Assembly (NCBI GenBank): GCA_022539475.1
Contig: VCMS01000078.1
Coordinates: 62,001-126,000 of the forward strand
Origin: Gracilaria domingensis
Taxonomy: Eukaryota; Rhodophyta; Florideophyceae; Gracilariales; Gracilariaceae
DNA: 64,000 bases
Direction: 5' to 3'
Shown here: one piece after another, positions 1-9,287 of the stretch
How the letters are laid out: every line of letters starts with the position of its first letter
Numbering within the stretch: the first letter of the stretch is position 1
The notes under the pieces: generated by a model
Told to the model about the DNA's origin: nothing
Seen by the model: the letters and a program-made list of their open reading frames with translations, nothing else
Database searches by the model: none
Translations under genes and position numbers: made by a program

Positions 1-54
1 TAGTGGTAAAGATTTGTTTATCTGTTTTCGATCGTCTTCACGCCGATTTCTATT
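1..54 (+). repeat. 3' end of the 5' LTR of Copia-A
   Basis: These 54 bases equal 4906-4959 base for base. The match stops where the 5' copy continues into the gag leader (GTTATGGGCCCAGAG) and the 3' copy continues into host sequence. The leader just inside could be the primer-binding site, but the tRNA is not identified. Confidence 0.85.
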
Positions 55-57
55 GTT

Positions 58-342
58 ATGGGCCCAGAGAGTTCTTCAAGCGACCTGCCGACGCGCCCTC
101 GCTTCTCTTGGGACATCCGTAACGTCCCTTGGACAGATGGCCGTGGCAACCAGGAACAGTATGCCAATGCCGTCTCGCTGTGGCAAGCCTTTCACGCTAC
201 TTTGACTGACTCCAACGACAATAAGATTCGGAAAAACGTGCAAGGCATTATGTTGCAGTCGCAATTGTTTGGTCGCGCCCGCGACATCTGCAAGTCAATC
301 CCCGCCAAGAAGATTCGTTCCGAAGAAGGAGCGCAGGCATAG
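58..342 (+). CDS. gag: Copia-A Gag N-terminal part (frame broken)
   Basis: A 94-codon frame starts with ATG four bases after the LTR match ends. It reads as a copia Gag N-terminus that goes on in the next frame from about 343. The long pol frame has no ATG near its beginning (its first codon at 351 is TTG), so the two were once one polyprotein. A one-base indel next to the TAG at 340-342 would explain the break. A programmed frameshift is possible, but no slippery heptamer stands out. Gag would form the cytoplasmic particle that packages element RNA. Confidence 0.6.
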   Translation: MGPESSSSDLPTRPRFSWDIRNVPWTDGRGNQEQYANAVSLWQAFHATLTDSNDNKIRKNVQGIMLQSQLFGRARDICKSIPAKKIRSEEGAQA

Positions 343-350
343 TAGACGCT

Positions 351-3300
351 TTGTACAAGCGAGACCCACTTGCAGTTGTTTCTGATGTCTATCAGGATTT
401 TCTGGCACTACTCAACACGAAGAGGAATGCCAATGAGAGCTTCAAAAATTTTGAATCACGCTTTCAAGCCCATGTTTCAAGAGTCAATGCTCACGGCTCT
501 GAGGCAAAGCTATCAGAAGCCTTAGTTGCCTTCACGTTGTTGGCCAATTCGGATGTGGACAGCAACCAGCGAGTGTCCGTGCTCGCTAATTGTTCTCCGA
601 AGGATCTCACAATCACCTCCACATCTACCACTGACGACATTCTCAAGGCAGTGTCATACGAATCCATTGCTTCCGTCCTTCGACAGTGTGACAAAGTCCG
701 TGGTCAGACGTCTCCCTCTGCTACGACAACGCTGTCTACCAATGCGTCTTTTGCATCGTCGTCCCGCTCTGGAGGTCGCAAGGGCACACAACGTCAGCGT
801 ATGACTCCAGAGCAGATCAACGATATGAAACAGAAGACGAAGTGCAATAGATGTGGAAAGTACGGACACTGGGCTAACGATCACCGCCGCGACGGTTCGT
901 TGAAGCCTGGCTTCAAGGCGATGGATAACCCAGGTAGCACTGACAAGGAGAATAAGAACGTTTTGACATTCAATATGGCAAAGCTACGCGAGTTGGACAA
1001 TCCAGCACCTTCTATCCTTGGAGCAGACGGACCACTGCTGGACAACGCTGCGCCCTACAGCGGAATCGGTTTTAAAGAACTACATATGATCAGAGACCTA
1101 GTTCTACCAAACTGGAACGGCGCGCTTGAACCATTGCCAGAGGCCGTGGCGGATAAGACGCACTGGCAATATGGATCTGGAAATCACAGAAGTGAACCAA
1201 GGCCCCTACTTGGATCGGTTCTACTAACGGGACGCACAGATGAAGGTCACATTGTCAAGATCCGTCACCTTGTCATCGAGGGATCTTCCCAGTGGGTGAT
1301 AGGGCGCAACGTAACGACATATTGTGACATTCTACACATGGATCACAATTTGTTAAGATTGCCCAACGATCAGCAAAGAGGGCAAACAAGAACTATCACC
1401 CTCATCGACGAAGACATGCACACCTACATACCGTACTCAGTGTTTACAGATCACCACTCAGCACTCACGACGGAGAACAAGACAATCCTATTCTGCGCGA
1501 CAGCTCACCTAGACGAAGGACTCGCCGACAGGCCTTGGAAGGAACTGAAGAAAATTGTCGATAAGGTCCACCGTCACATCTGTGGCCATTCTACGTACTC
1601 GGATATCAAGTTGCTTTTGCAACGGAATGGTTTATGGAACGATCAGATAGGCACCTACCTTTGCAAGGTACTGGAAGAATGCACCTCATGCATAGCTACG
1701 TCCACGCCGAAGACTACGCGCAAAGTATCGCTCAGTAGCATGAGCAGGAGTTTCAATGAAGTAGTTTGCGTCGACCACATGTACCTTGACGAGTTTTGTG
1801 TCATGCACATTATGGACGCCACATCACGGTATTCCGTCGGCGCGGTAGTGGACAACACCTCGATGAAGAATGCGATTTATGTTTTCGACGCACATTGGAC
1901 TACTCCGTTTTGGACGCCTCAGACTGTCGCATATGACCCTGCGTTTAGAAACAGCATCTTTGAGAACTTTCTCATTCGAAACGCAATTGAACCCAGACCT
2001 CTCCCACCTCGTAGACACAACAAGAATGTTCTTGAGTCGAAGCACAGAATCATCCGTGATGTATTCCTTCGCCTGAAGGAAGACCCCACCAGAGACTACG
2101 AAGGGAATGTGCCATTACTAATTAGTCAAGCCATTCGCATCACCAACGATCTCTACGGCAATGACATCATGTCCTCCCACGAACTAGCAAAGGGGTACTC
2201 GAGGCCCATCGAATCTGGCGAGTCTCCCACTCTGATTCCGCAACAGATCGTAGACGCGCACCAACAGCTTCTCGCCAAACGCAAACTAACGCTAATACTC
2301 CGCTCGAAGTCTTCGCAGGAGTTCCCCATCTCAGTAGGCGATATGGTGCAGCTTTACACCAAACAACAGCATGAGAAACGCGGCAAATGGTCAACATCCA
2401 AGCCAGTGCTGTCGTTTGACGTGCAGAGCCGAACTGTAACTGTACCCGGAGCGTCTGGCAGAACAGTCTCCGCAGCCATTGAGGACGTTAGGCAGGCACC
2501 GCTTACCGACGGACTAGCTGCCGCTGTGCAAGAGGCCGTTGACGCCATGGACCGAACGTTAGAAGACGAACTTCGTGAAGCAGTCAATCATTCCAACGAC
2601 GAAGAATGCACCCATCCAGGCAACAGTTCCAATCAGCCGCAGGACAATGATTCTTTGGAAGAGCCCGCCAACATCGGCCCACAGCACCCTAGCGTAGGAG
2701 ACCAGATCAAAGTTTACTGGCCAGACGACAAAAGGTACTATGGCGGAAAAGTTACGCGACATAATCCACGAACAGACAAGTTCTCAATTGAGTACTTTGA
2801 CGGAGACCGGGGAGTTCTGAAGTTGCAGGATGAGAAGTGGAAGTATTTATCTGGTTCACACCCCGGAAATCACGCAGCACCGAGTGGTAATCAGGAAACG
2901 GACCACGAAGCCGAGAAGTCATTAGAAGCCGCAGAAGTTTTATTATCGCCGGGACAAGAGCTGAAGAGTAAGGAACGTGAGATTATCAGAACCTACTACG
3001 AGGCATTTGGCAACCAAGAGTTTATGCTACACCAAGCCCAAGGCCTCCCACCCTTTGCCACCCAGAACGCGTACCACAAGGAAGAGCAGTCCTTCAGGAA
3101 AATTGTTCGCGTCGTGCCAGTGCAAAGTGTACCCACTACTGCCAACATTGTGACTAGCCACGTCTTTTACAAGGTCAAGACTTGTGACGACGGCTCTCGT
3201 ACTCTTAAGGCACGCATTGCAGTTCACGGTAACAAGGATCGAGACAAGGGTATCCTTAAAACCGATTCAGCTACCTGCCCACCAGTAGGAATACGCATCT

Positions 3301-4592
3301 TACTTTCCATGGCCAGTATTTTCCATTGGACATTGGCCAAGATAGACTTTAAGAGTGCCTTTCTTCAGACCGAGGCCAAGAGAGATGTGTACGTGGTACC
3401 ACCTGCGGAGTGCAGAACTAGACGTCAGCACTACTGGTTGCTTCTGTCCGCCGCCTACGGATTAGCGAATGCCGGAGCCAAATGGCAGCAAGTGAGTGAT
3501 GACGTACTTCGCAGTCTAGGATTTCGCCAACTGGTGTATGTACCACAGTTATTTTACCTCACGAAGAACGGTCGCATCTGCATTGTCGCTGTTAAGGTGG
3601 TCGATGATATCCTCTTTGCCGCCAAACGCAAACTGCTGTCTTCTACGATTGAAAAGATTGGCACGCAGTACGAACTCGGCACAATCGTGTATGGACCAGG
3701 GCAGCTGAACTTCTATGGACTGCGAATCCAACAAGACGAGACTGGTACCATCACGATTGACGGAGAGGAGAAGCTTCAAGCCCTCGAAGGTTATGTGCTG
3801 AGCAGGCCCAGGCGTAAGCAGTACGACGAGGCTCTGAACGCCATTGAGTCTTCTGCATTTCGCTCTATGAACAGTTCTATTGGCTGGCTCGGTATCGCCG
3901 CCTCACCGTTTTGCTCGCATGCTGCGAGTTATTTGCAGCAAAAAGGGCCACACCCGATGGTGAAAGATCTTGTTCTACAGTTGAATCTACTGAAACAACT
4001 GAAGAGGCGCGGTTCCCTGCTCAAGTACCTTCGCGCCCCTGATGCGAAGAGCTCATCTGTGACTGTAGCAGTGTTCTGTGACGCCAGTCGCGCTAGTGAT
4101 TACGGACAATTGGGATACATTGCAGGAGTTTTATTTGGAAATCTATCTCTTGGGACAACCTTCCACACCTTAAGTTGGAGTTCTCATAAGTCCCGCCGCC
4201 CAGTTAAGTCGATTGGTTCCGCCGAGACATTGGCTGCTGGTGAAGCGATTGACGAAGGCAAGGTGTTAGCCAAGGCTATTTCTGTTCTCTTGGGAATTAA
4301 GGTTTCTCTTTGGATAGTAGTTGATTCTAAGGATTTGTACGGTACTCTCTCTACCTGCCGCAACGCAACTGATCGCTCTATTCGCGGCGACGTAAGCGTA
4401 ATCCGTTACGACTTCGAAACTGGAAAGATTGACCGAATGGTCTGGATTCCTGGCAAGTGCAACTTTGCAGATCCTGTCACGAAAACGGACAGTCAGATGT
4501 GTGAAGCTCTTCAAATTCTTCTCTACACCGGAAAAATTTCCATTGATCTTACCGGCGCTTTGTCAAACCAATCCAACAAATCCACAGGTTAG
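351..4592 (+). CDS. pol: Copia-A Gag-Pol polyprotein, main frame
   Basis: 1413 codons without a stop. Order, counting from 351: rest of Gag with a zinc knuckle near residue 165 spelled C-x2-C-x4-H-x4-H (the usual last Cys is His); integrase HHCC region near 405-445; integrase core with Asp475, Asp529 and Glu562; an acidic linker; a Tudor-like stretch near 780-835 (DQIKVYWPDDKRYYGGKV); copia-type reverse transcriptase with VVDD in place of YVDD near 1084-1087; RNase H with FCDAS near 1244. The product would copy the element RNA and insert the cDNA. The intact frame suggests a fairly recent insertion despite the Gag break. The Tudor-like assignment comes from the spacing of aromatic residues and is less certain than the enzymes. 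Confidence 0.85.
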   Translation: MYKRDPLAVVSDVYQDFLALLNTKRNANESFKNFESRFQAHVSRVNAHGSEAKLSEALVAFTLLANSDVDSNQRVSVLANCSPKDLTITSTSTTDDILKAVSYESIASVLRQCDKVRGQTSPSATTTLSTNASFASSSRSGGRKGTQRQRMTPEQINDMKQKTKCNRCGKYGHWANDHRRDGSLKPGFKAMDNPGSTDKENKNVLTFNMAKLRELDNPAPSILGADGPLLDNAAPYSGIGFKELHMIRDLVLPNWNGALEPLPEAVADKTHWQYGSGNHRSEPRPLLGSVLLTGRTDEGHIVKIRHLVIEGSSQWVIGRNVTTYCDILHMDHNLLRLPNDQQRGQTRTITLIDEDMHTYIPYSVFTDHHSALTTENKTILFCATAHLDEGLADRPWKELKKIVDKVHRHICGHSTYSDIKLLLQRNGLWNDQIGTYLCKVLEECTSCIATSTPKTTRKVSLSSMSRSFNEVVCVDHMYLDEFCVMHIMDATSRYSVGAVVDNTSMKNAIYVFDAHWTTPFWTPQTVAYDPAFRNSIFENFLIRNAIEPRPLPPRRHNKNVLESKHRIIRDVFLRLKEDPTRDYEGNVPLLISQAIRITNDLYGNDIMSSHELAKGYSRPIESGESPTLIPQQIVDAHQQLLAKRKLTLILRSKSSQEFPISVGDMVQLYTKQQHEKRGKWSTSKPVLSFDVQSRTVTVPGASGRTVSAAIEDVRQAPLTDGLAAAVQEAVDAMDRTLEDELREAVNHSNDEECTHPGNSSNQPQDNDSLEEPANIGPQHPSVGDQIKVYWPDDKRYYGGKVTRHNPRTDKFSIEYFDGDRGVLKLQDEKWKYLSGSHPGNHAAPSGNQETDHEAEKSLEAAEVLLSPGQELKSKEREIIRTYYEAFGNQEFMLHQAQGLPPFATQNAYHKEEQSFRKIVRVVPVQSVPTTANIVTSHVFYKVKTCDDGSRTLKARIAVHGNKDRDKGILKTDSATCPPVGIRILLSMASIFHWTLAKIDFKSAFLQTEAKRDVYVVPPAECRTRRQHYWLLLSAAYGLANAGAKWQQVSDDVLRSLGFRQLVYVPQLFYLTKNGRICIVAVKVVDDILFAAKRKLLSSTIEKIGTQYELGTIVYGPGQLNFYGLRIQQDETGTITIDGEEKLQALEGYVLSRPRRKQYDEALNAIESSAFRSMNSSIGWLGIAASPFCSHAASYLQQKGPHPMVKDLVLQLNLLKQLKRRGSLLKYLRAPDAKSSSVTVAVFCDASRASDYGQLGYIAGVLFGNLSLGTTFHTLSWSSHKSRRPVKSIGSAETLAAGEAIDEGKVLAKAISVLLGIKVSLWIVVDSKDLYGTLSTCRNATDRSIRGDVSVIRYDFETGKIDRMVWIPGKCNFADPVTKTDSQMCEALQILLYTGKISIDLTGALSNQSNKSTG

Positions 4593-4614
4593 TGGTTTTT
4601 CAAAAGAGAAGGAG

Positions 4615-4959
4615 TGTAGAAATCATGTTTGATGTGTTACCGGGTACGTGAATGTGTTGCTGCAAGGTACAGTTGGCAATGACACTATCAAGGCTCGCGT
4701 TAGGAACTGCGTGTACTCGTGCCTGTACGATTCTATGACGCATTTGCGTTCTACATAGACTAGCGCTAGACTTGCTGCTGCCCACGTCAGCCGTTGTTCA
4801 GCAATCCCCGTTAGTCTTAGGTAGTGGATTTACTCCGCTATAAGAACCCCTACAGACTGGTTTCGTCCCAGATGGGAGGAGGCAAGGGACTCGACAACTA
4901 CTGTCTAGTGGTAAAGATTTGTTTATCTGTTTTCGATCGTCTTCACGCCGATTTCTATT
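4615..4959 (+). repeat. 3' LTR of Copia-A (345 bp)
   Basis: Begins TGTAGAAATC right after the purine tract at about 4601-4614 and ends at 4959, the last base shared with the partial 5' LTR. Its end does not show the usual CA, so the right border is set only by where the two copies stop matching. Confidence 0.75.
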
Positions 4960-5271
4960 ACCACTGACTACCATAGGGGCGACTACGGCCAAATTCGCCC
5001 GACTTCTTGACTTTTAGCCTCAGACTACAAGTAGTCACCAATACGCCCCTGCATTCGTGCGAAACCCAGCACATCCCGTGGTTTGATTTCATGCGTGACT
5101 GCAGAGTAGATTTTCGAGAAAAACCGCTGTGACATACAGGACATGCGAACGGGCGTTCTCGTCTGTGACGATCGGCTTGGTGTTGTCTCAAATTACTCGA
5201 GTACTTAGTTCGGAAACCACACCCATGCTCGAGACATCGGTAGCCCATTTCACCTCCTGGCAGAGTACATC
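4960..5271 (-). pseudogene. Host C2H2 zinc-finger gene, 3' fragment
   Basis: On the minus strand the frame reads GEMGYRCLEHGCGFRTKYSS and onward, giving a C-x4-C-x12-H-x4-H finger. A second finger follows (CPVC, then RMKSNH) in which the first His is replaced by Arg. The short linker RERPFACP between them is typical of tandem C2H2 fingers, so a nuclear DNA-binding role is likely for the parent gene. The frame continues on the far side of Gypsy-A (9509 upward) in the same phase once the element and one ACATC copy are removed. Its other end stops at the first bases of the Copia-A LTR. The gene is therefore cut by two retrotransposons. Confidence 0.6.
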
Positions 5272-5505
5272 TGTAACGCAGTAGTATCTCTTCAAGCTCA
5301 TAGCTACACTTCTCTCTCTAGTTTAGTCACTACAAGCTACGGCGCGTCCTCCGAAGAATCTCAGTCCTCTGCGAGCAAGCACGCCCCGAGCAGTATAAAG
5401 TCCGCGGTTCGATCTGCCTCGCCTTTCTCTCTGGAGAAGACAAGTAGTCATCACCACTTTCACTTTATTGTCTCCAGATCGGACATCACGTCTCTCTGTA
5501 TTACA
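5272..5505 (+). repeat. 5' LTR of Gypsy-A
   Basis: Starts TGTAAC and ends TTACA, a 6-bp terminal inverted repeat apart from the last position. It matches 9275-9508 with roughly seven substitutions. It contains a TATA box (TATAAAG) near 5394. Confidence 0.92.
5394..5400 (+). promoter_or_regulatory. TATA box in Gypsy-A LTR
   Basis: GCAGTATAAAGTCCGCGG lies mid-LTR, the normal place for the element promoter. The same sequence is kept in the 3' LTR near 9397. Confidence 0.5.
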
Positions 5506-5506
5506 A

Positions 5507-5520
5507 TTGGTAGCATCAAC
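5507..5520 (+). promoter_or_regulatory. Probable primer-binding site of Gypsy-A
   Basis: TTGGTAGCATCAAC begins two bases after the LTR end and contains TGG, as expected for pairing with a tRNA 3' CCA. Copia-B has a similar TGGTAGCATCG at the same place. The tRNA species is not identified. Confidence 0.45.
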
Positions 5521-5557
5521 TTACGTTCCTCGCCGCTGGAACACCACTCTCTCAAGC

Positions 5558-6889
5558 ATGCCTTTGGCTTGCCAGTCCAAACTAGGCCGTCGCAACACTT
5601 CGACGCCCTCCGCACGACACAGCTCGTCTCCTTCCTCCGGACCTAACATGGCACCCCCGGCGACACAACCCATGTCGCAACATAGTTCATCACGCCACTC
5701 TGGTCTTACACCAGCACCACTTTTGGTACAGACATCAACGCAGCATCATTCTAACACGGCCCCTAATATTGCAACCTCTGAGCCTCCCGCGCCAAGTAAC
5801 CACTCAGCGCAATCAGCCGCAGTCCATTCAGTTCACTCGTCCCATGCGCCGGTTGACGACACTGCTCCGATCGTTTTGGAGTCTCCGCATTCCTTGCCAC
5901 AGGTACAGCCCACAACCCTTCTCTCCATGATTCAGGAACAGCAGCAAACCATGTCCATGGTTGTCGCCCAACTTAATACGATCCAAAACCGCCTCGTAGC
6001 GCCACCTAGGTTACCCTCCCCGCCATCATTACCACCCCGACGACCACCCCAGAATGCAGTGCCGCACAACACTCCCAACTCTGGATCCTCGACTTCACTC
6101 TTACAGATTCTGAAGTCCTCCAACTTCTCGACCTTCCATGTCCAAGACAACGAGCGCACATCTATCAAGGTAAGGTCGTTCATTTCAAACGTACGAAAGG
6201 TAACTCCGCTCTGTCCATCCATAACAGACACACAAGAGGTGCATATTGCGTCTTGTCTCTTGCGCGATAACGCAGACAATTGGTACGCACTTCTGATCCG
6301 CGACGGAAATTCTCTATCCTCTCTTGATGAACTCCAGATCGCCATGCTCAGCGAGTTCGTCCCCGCCAACGAGAGAGCTCTCGCAAGCGTCCAGCTAATT
6401 CGATTGCGTTTCTGCGAAGGCTCCCTTGAGAGCCATATCACAAAGTTTCGCCAGCTCGTAGATATATGCGACACGCCTGTCTCAGAAGCATTCACCTTCT
6501 TCCAGTTGTTCCTACCAGTTCTGTTCAAGAAGAACTTGTCAATCCGATTCCCTGACGGTCACCCCCCGAACATGTCTGAAGTCTACAACTACGTCCGAAC
6601 GGTCTATATTTCGGAGAAGTGGAACGAAGGAACTTCGGCCCAGTCGTCGAAGCCGAAGAACACTAAGGGCAAAGATCGCTCCTCAAAGGTGTTTTCCGAG
6701 AAGAGTACTGAACCATCTTTAATCGGTAAGGACGCATCCAATGACTGTTGGGGACCTGCTGACATCCGCAACTCCCAGGAGAATCGAATCTACCGCGCCC
6801 ACGACTGTTGCATGAAATGCGGAAAAGGACCGTGGAGCGACACCAGTCACCCTTGCCGTACCACCGTGGCTGGAGCCTCCGCTCAATGA
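5558..6889 (+). CDS. gag: Gypsy-A Gag
   Basis: The first in-frame ATG is at 5558, about 50 bases after the LTR. The N-terminal third is Ser/Pro/Gln/His-rich and disordered. The middle (about residues 180-330) has the helical pattern of a retrotransposon Gag capsid, with NWYALLIRDGNSLSSLDELQ and a conserved F-x4-A-x6-L type core. The C-terminus has one atypical knuckle, C-x2-C-x9-H-x2-C (CMKCGKGP then HPC). It ends at TGA 6887, and the protease follows in another frame, overlapping it. Expected role is RNA packaging in cytoplasmic particles. Confidence 0.75.
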   Translation: MPLACQSKLGRRNTSTPSARHSSSPSSGPNMAPPATQPMSQHSSSRHSGLTPAPLLVQTSTQHHSNTAPNIATSEPPAPSNHSAQSAAVHSVHSSHAPVDDTAPIVLESPHSLPQVQPTTLLSMIQEQQQTMSMVVAQLNTIQNRLVAPPRLPSPPSLPPRRPPQNAVPHNTPNSGSSTSLLQILKSSNFSTFHVQDNERTSIKVRSFISNVRKVTPLCPSITDTQEVHIASCLLRDNADNWYALLIRDGNSLSSLDELQIAMLSEFVPANERALASVQLIRLRFCEGSLESHITKFRQLVDICDTPVSEAFTFFQLFLPVLFKKNLSIRFPDGHPPNMSEVYNYVRTVYISEKWNEGTSAQSSKPKNTKGKDRSSKVFSEKSTEPSLIGKDASNDCWGPADIRNSQENRIYRAHDCCMKCGKGPWSDTSHPCRTTVAGASAQ

Positions 6890-7227
6890 GGCCGCTCGAA
6901 AAACTAGCCACACCGCACCATGGTGCGGATAATGTCAACTTCAGTACCCTCCCAAAGCTTTCTGCTATCGACGTTGACCCAATCGGCGAGATGATTTACG
7001 ATGGACTGCTGAATGGCCGCCCTGTTGCCTTTCACCTGGATCCAGGTGCTTCACACGCCTTCGTCTCGCTGAACACCGCACGATCGTGTGGTCTGCTTCT
7101 GGAAACTTCCGACTACCCCTTTACTGAACTTGGAAAGAACTCTTTCGTGCCGATTCTATATCAGGCACGACATCGATTGCTGTCGAGAACAGCGAAGCCC
7201 CAGTGTCAGTCTACGTCATTGACATGA
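6808..7227 (+). CDS. Gypsy-A aspartic protease segment
   Basis: This frame overlaps the end of gag. It carries VAFHLDPGASHAFVS, a retropepsin-type active site (D-P-G-A where D-S/T-G-A is usual). The enzyme would cut the polyprotein. The frame ends at 7227, and the RT frame, shifted by one base, has already begun at about 7203. Either this copy has two small indels or the element uses frameshifting. No start of its own is needed. Confidence 0.6.
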   Translation: MHEMRKRTVERHQSPLPYHRGWSLRSMRPLEKLATPHHGADNVNFSTLPKLSAIDVDPIGEMIYDGLLNGRPVAFHLDPGASHAFVSLNTARSCGLLLETSDYPFTELGKNSFVPILYQARHRLLSRTAKPQCQSTSLT

Positions 7228-8663
7228 AAGACACCGAAGATGGGCTTCCGCTTGTCACCGTTGGTCGGCAATGGCTTCAGGAAGTACGACCGTATGTCGA
7301 TTGGTCGGCGTATTCACTAACCATCAAGCGCGCAGATGGTTCTCGTATGAAAGTGTTCCTACGTCACCAGTCTCCTTCTTCAAAGCCTAAGACCAATCCT
7401 TCGGTACCGACAATCTCATTCAAGCACATGCGTCGCCTCGTTAAGAAGCGGGCTTGCCAACTCTTTGCGGTCCGCTTACAACCCAATCAACAGCCTTCTG
7501 CGTCCGTTGACTGCCACACTGAGCTGGCTCCTATCGTCGACGATTTTGCGGACGTATTCAAAGAAGAACTACCTTACGAGCTGCCCCCACAGCGCAAACA
7601 CGACTTCGAAATCAACCTACTTCCGGACCAACCTCCTCCTGTTCGCCCGGTTATCAGGCTCTCTCATAAAGAGCTCAATATGCTCCGAAATACATTGGAT
7701 GAACTACTCCGGAAAGGTCTCATCCGTTCGTCCTCCTCCGCATTCGGAGCTCCGATTTTCTTTGTCCGCAAGAAGTCTGGAAACCTGCACATGGTCTGCG
7801 ACTACCGTGCGCTCAATCGGATCACAATCCCAGACGCCACGCCTCTACCGCTCATTGATGAGGCTCTGGATCAAGTCTCAGGCGCTACGATATTTTCTCA
7901 GATCGACCTCGTCAGCGCCTACCATCAGATGCGCGTTAAGGACGAAGACTGCCATAAGACAGCTATCAGAACTCGCTTCGGCTCTTTTGAGTGGCGTGTG
8001 CTGTGCTTCGGTCTCTGCAATGCACCCGCGGCCTTCTCCCGCCTCATCGCCTCCGCGTTACGTCATCTCAATGGCCGCTGTCTCGTCCTTTACATCGACG
8101 ATATCCTGGTCTACAGCAGGTCTATCGAGGAACACAAGACTCATCTCCGCGAGGTACTCAGCGCATTACGAGAGTACAAACTCTATGCAAAGCTCAGCAA
8201 GTGTGCCTTTGTCGTTCCTAAAGTTGAGTTCCTCGGCTTCACCGTTTCGGACAAGGGCGTATCTACCCAAGAACGTCTTGTCAAGTCTGTGCGCGACTGG
8301 CCTACCCCAACGAACCTGAAGCAAGTACAACAATTCATTGGCCTAGCCAACTTTTACCGCCAGTTCGTGAAGGGCTATGCATACATTCTCCAGCCTTTAA
8401 CGGATTTGCTCCGCTCGCATTCGTTTGAGTGGAAGCCAATGCAGCAATCCGCGTTCGACGCCATCAAGTCCGCCCTCACCTCAGCTCTAGTTCTCGCTCA
8501 TGCAGACCCGAACAAACCCTTTGTCCTAGCCACCGATGCCTCGAAGCACGCCGTTGGTGCTACACTCTCTCAAGATGGGCACCCAATCGCATTCCTGTCA
8601 CACCGCCTCTCGCCCGCCGAGAGTAATTGGGATACTGGTGATATCCAAATATTCAATAAGTGA
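7203..8663 (+). CDS. pol: Gypsy-A reverse transcriptase and start of RNase H
   Basis: 486 codons. After about 110 residues of protease tail and linker comes a full gypsy reverse transcriptase: PIFFVRKKSGNLHMVCDYRA, IDLVSAYHQMRV, FGLCNAPAAF and the catalytic LYIDDILVYS near residues 296-305. Then FLGFTVSDKG and the thumb FIGLANFYRQFV follow. RNase H begins with FVLATDASKHAVGA (Asp near 445) and breaks off after NWDTGD at 8642, where an AT-rich block brings stops. The rest of RNase H and the integrase zinc and catalytic domains are absent. The product would have been the DNA-copying enzyme of the element. Confidence 0.85.
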   Translation: MSVYVIDMKDTEDGLPLVTVGRQWLQEVRPYVDWSAYSLTIKRADGSRMKVFLRHQSPSSKPKTNPSVPTISFKHMRRLVKKRACQLFAVRLQPNQQPSASVDCHTELAPIVDDFADVFKEELPYELPPQRKHDFEINLLPDQPPPVRPVIRLSHKELNMLRNTLDELLRKGLIRSSSSAFGAPIFFVRKKSGNLHMVCDYRALNRITIPDATPLPLIDEALDQVSGATIFSQIDLVSAYHQMRVKDEDCHKTAIRTRFGSFEWRVLCFGLCNAPAAFSRLIASALRHLNGRCLVLYIDDILVYSRSIEEHKTHLREVLSALREYKLYAKLSKCAFVVPKVEFLGFTVSDKGVSTQERLVKSVRDWPTPTNLKQVQQFIGLANFYRQFVKGYAYILQPLTDLLRSHSFEWKPMQQSAFDAIKSALTSALVLAHADPNKPFVLATDASKHAVGATLSQDGHPIAFLSHRLSPAESNWDTGDIQIFNK

Positions 8664-8712
8664 TCTTAAAATTGAAATTATTGTCGTTAATGTTACCTTT
8701 TTCATTCCTCAG
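8638..8712 (+). other. Intron-like AT-rich block interrupting Gypsy-A pol
   Basis: 75 bases, a multiple of three, starting GTGATATCC and ending in a pyrimidine-rich tract plus CAG (CTTTTTCATTCCTCAG). It is much more AT-rich than the coding DNA on both sides and holds in-frame stops. Removing it joins the RNase H start to the integrase tail without changing frame. Against a true intron, bases 8710-8727 read QELLAV in another frame, which is the expected RNase H continuation after NWDTGD. An insertion of about 67 bp plus a separate deletion is therefore an equal reading. Confidence 0.35.
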
Positions 8713-9287
8713 GAACTCCTTGCCGTCATAATCGCATTGTTAAGCTGGCTCGTGATCACCTGGCTAACGCAGTTTCAACTCAGAAGTACTACGCTGATCG
8801 CCACAGACGTCATGTCGAGTTTGCTGTCGATGATCTCGTACTACTCCGCGCCGAATCTTTATCTCTTACGCGACGTTCTACAGTGCCGAAGAAATGGCAA
8901 CCGCGATTCATTGGTCCATTCCGCATTCGCAAACAGCTTGGACCAGTGACTTACCGTATCGAACTACCTTCTACTATGCGCCGCGCCCACGATGTCTTCC
9001 ACGTCTCAAAACTCCGCCGCTTCTACAGATCCGACAAGGGCCCGTTGGATATTGTAATTAATGTTGACGGATCGGTGGAGCAGAAAGTCGCCACTGTGCT
9101 AGCGCGCAAACGTTTCAACCGCCGGGTTTTCTATCTAGTACAGTTTGTAGGCGAAGGCAAGGACGATGCTGTATGGTTACCACAAACCGCACTGCGAAAT
9201 TGCAAGGAGGCCGTCAAGTCTTTTCTCTCTACCCAGACTTCGATGAGGACATCTTCAGCCAAAGAAGGAGCGAATGTAACACAGTAG
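8713..9287 (+). CDS. Gypsy-A integrase C-terminal region with chromodomain
   Basis: From about 8730 the frame reads NRIVKLARDHLANAVSTQKY, the region just after a gypsy integrase core. The integrase C-terminal fold follows (KKWQPRFIGPFRI, AHDVFHVSKLRRF). The last 60 residues look like a chromodomain (VEQKVATVLARKR, FYLVQFVG, DAVWLPQTAL), which in chromoviruses guides integration to marked chromatin. The frame ends 13 bases inside the 3' LTR. The DDE core is missing upstream, so this is a remnant. Confidence 0.7.

Larger units (their letters stand above)
1..4959 (+). mobile_element. Copia-A LTR retrotransposon, left end cut by window
   Basis: Bases 1-54 match 4906-4959, so the window opens inside the 5' LTR and the element ends at 4959. 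Between the LTRs lie gag and one long pol frame in the copia order protease, integrase, reverse transcriptase, RNase H. A purine-rich tract (AAAAGAGAAGGAG) sits directly before the 3' LTR at 4615. At the right end the element cuts into a host zinc-finger reading frame. The left target duplication is outside the window and cannot be checked. Confidence 0.85.

Noticed and set aside
5932..6528. 198-codon minus-strand frame
   Set aside because: Antisense shadow of Gypsy-A gag. The plus strand carries the recognisable Gag.
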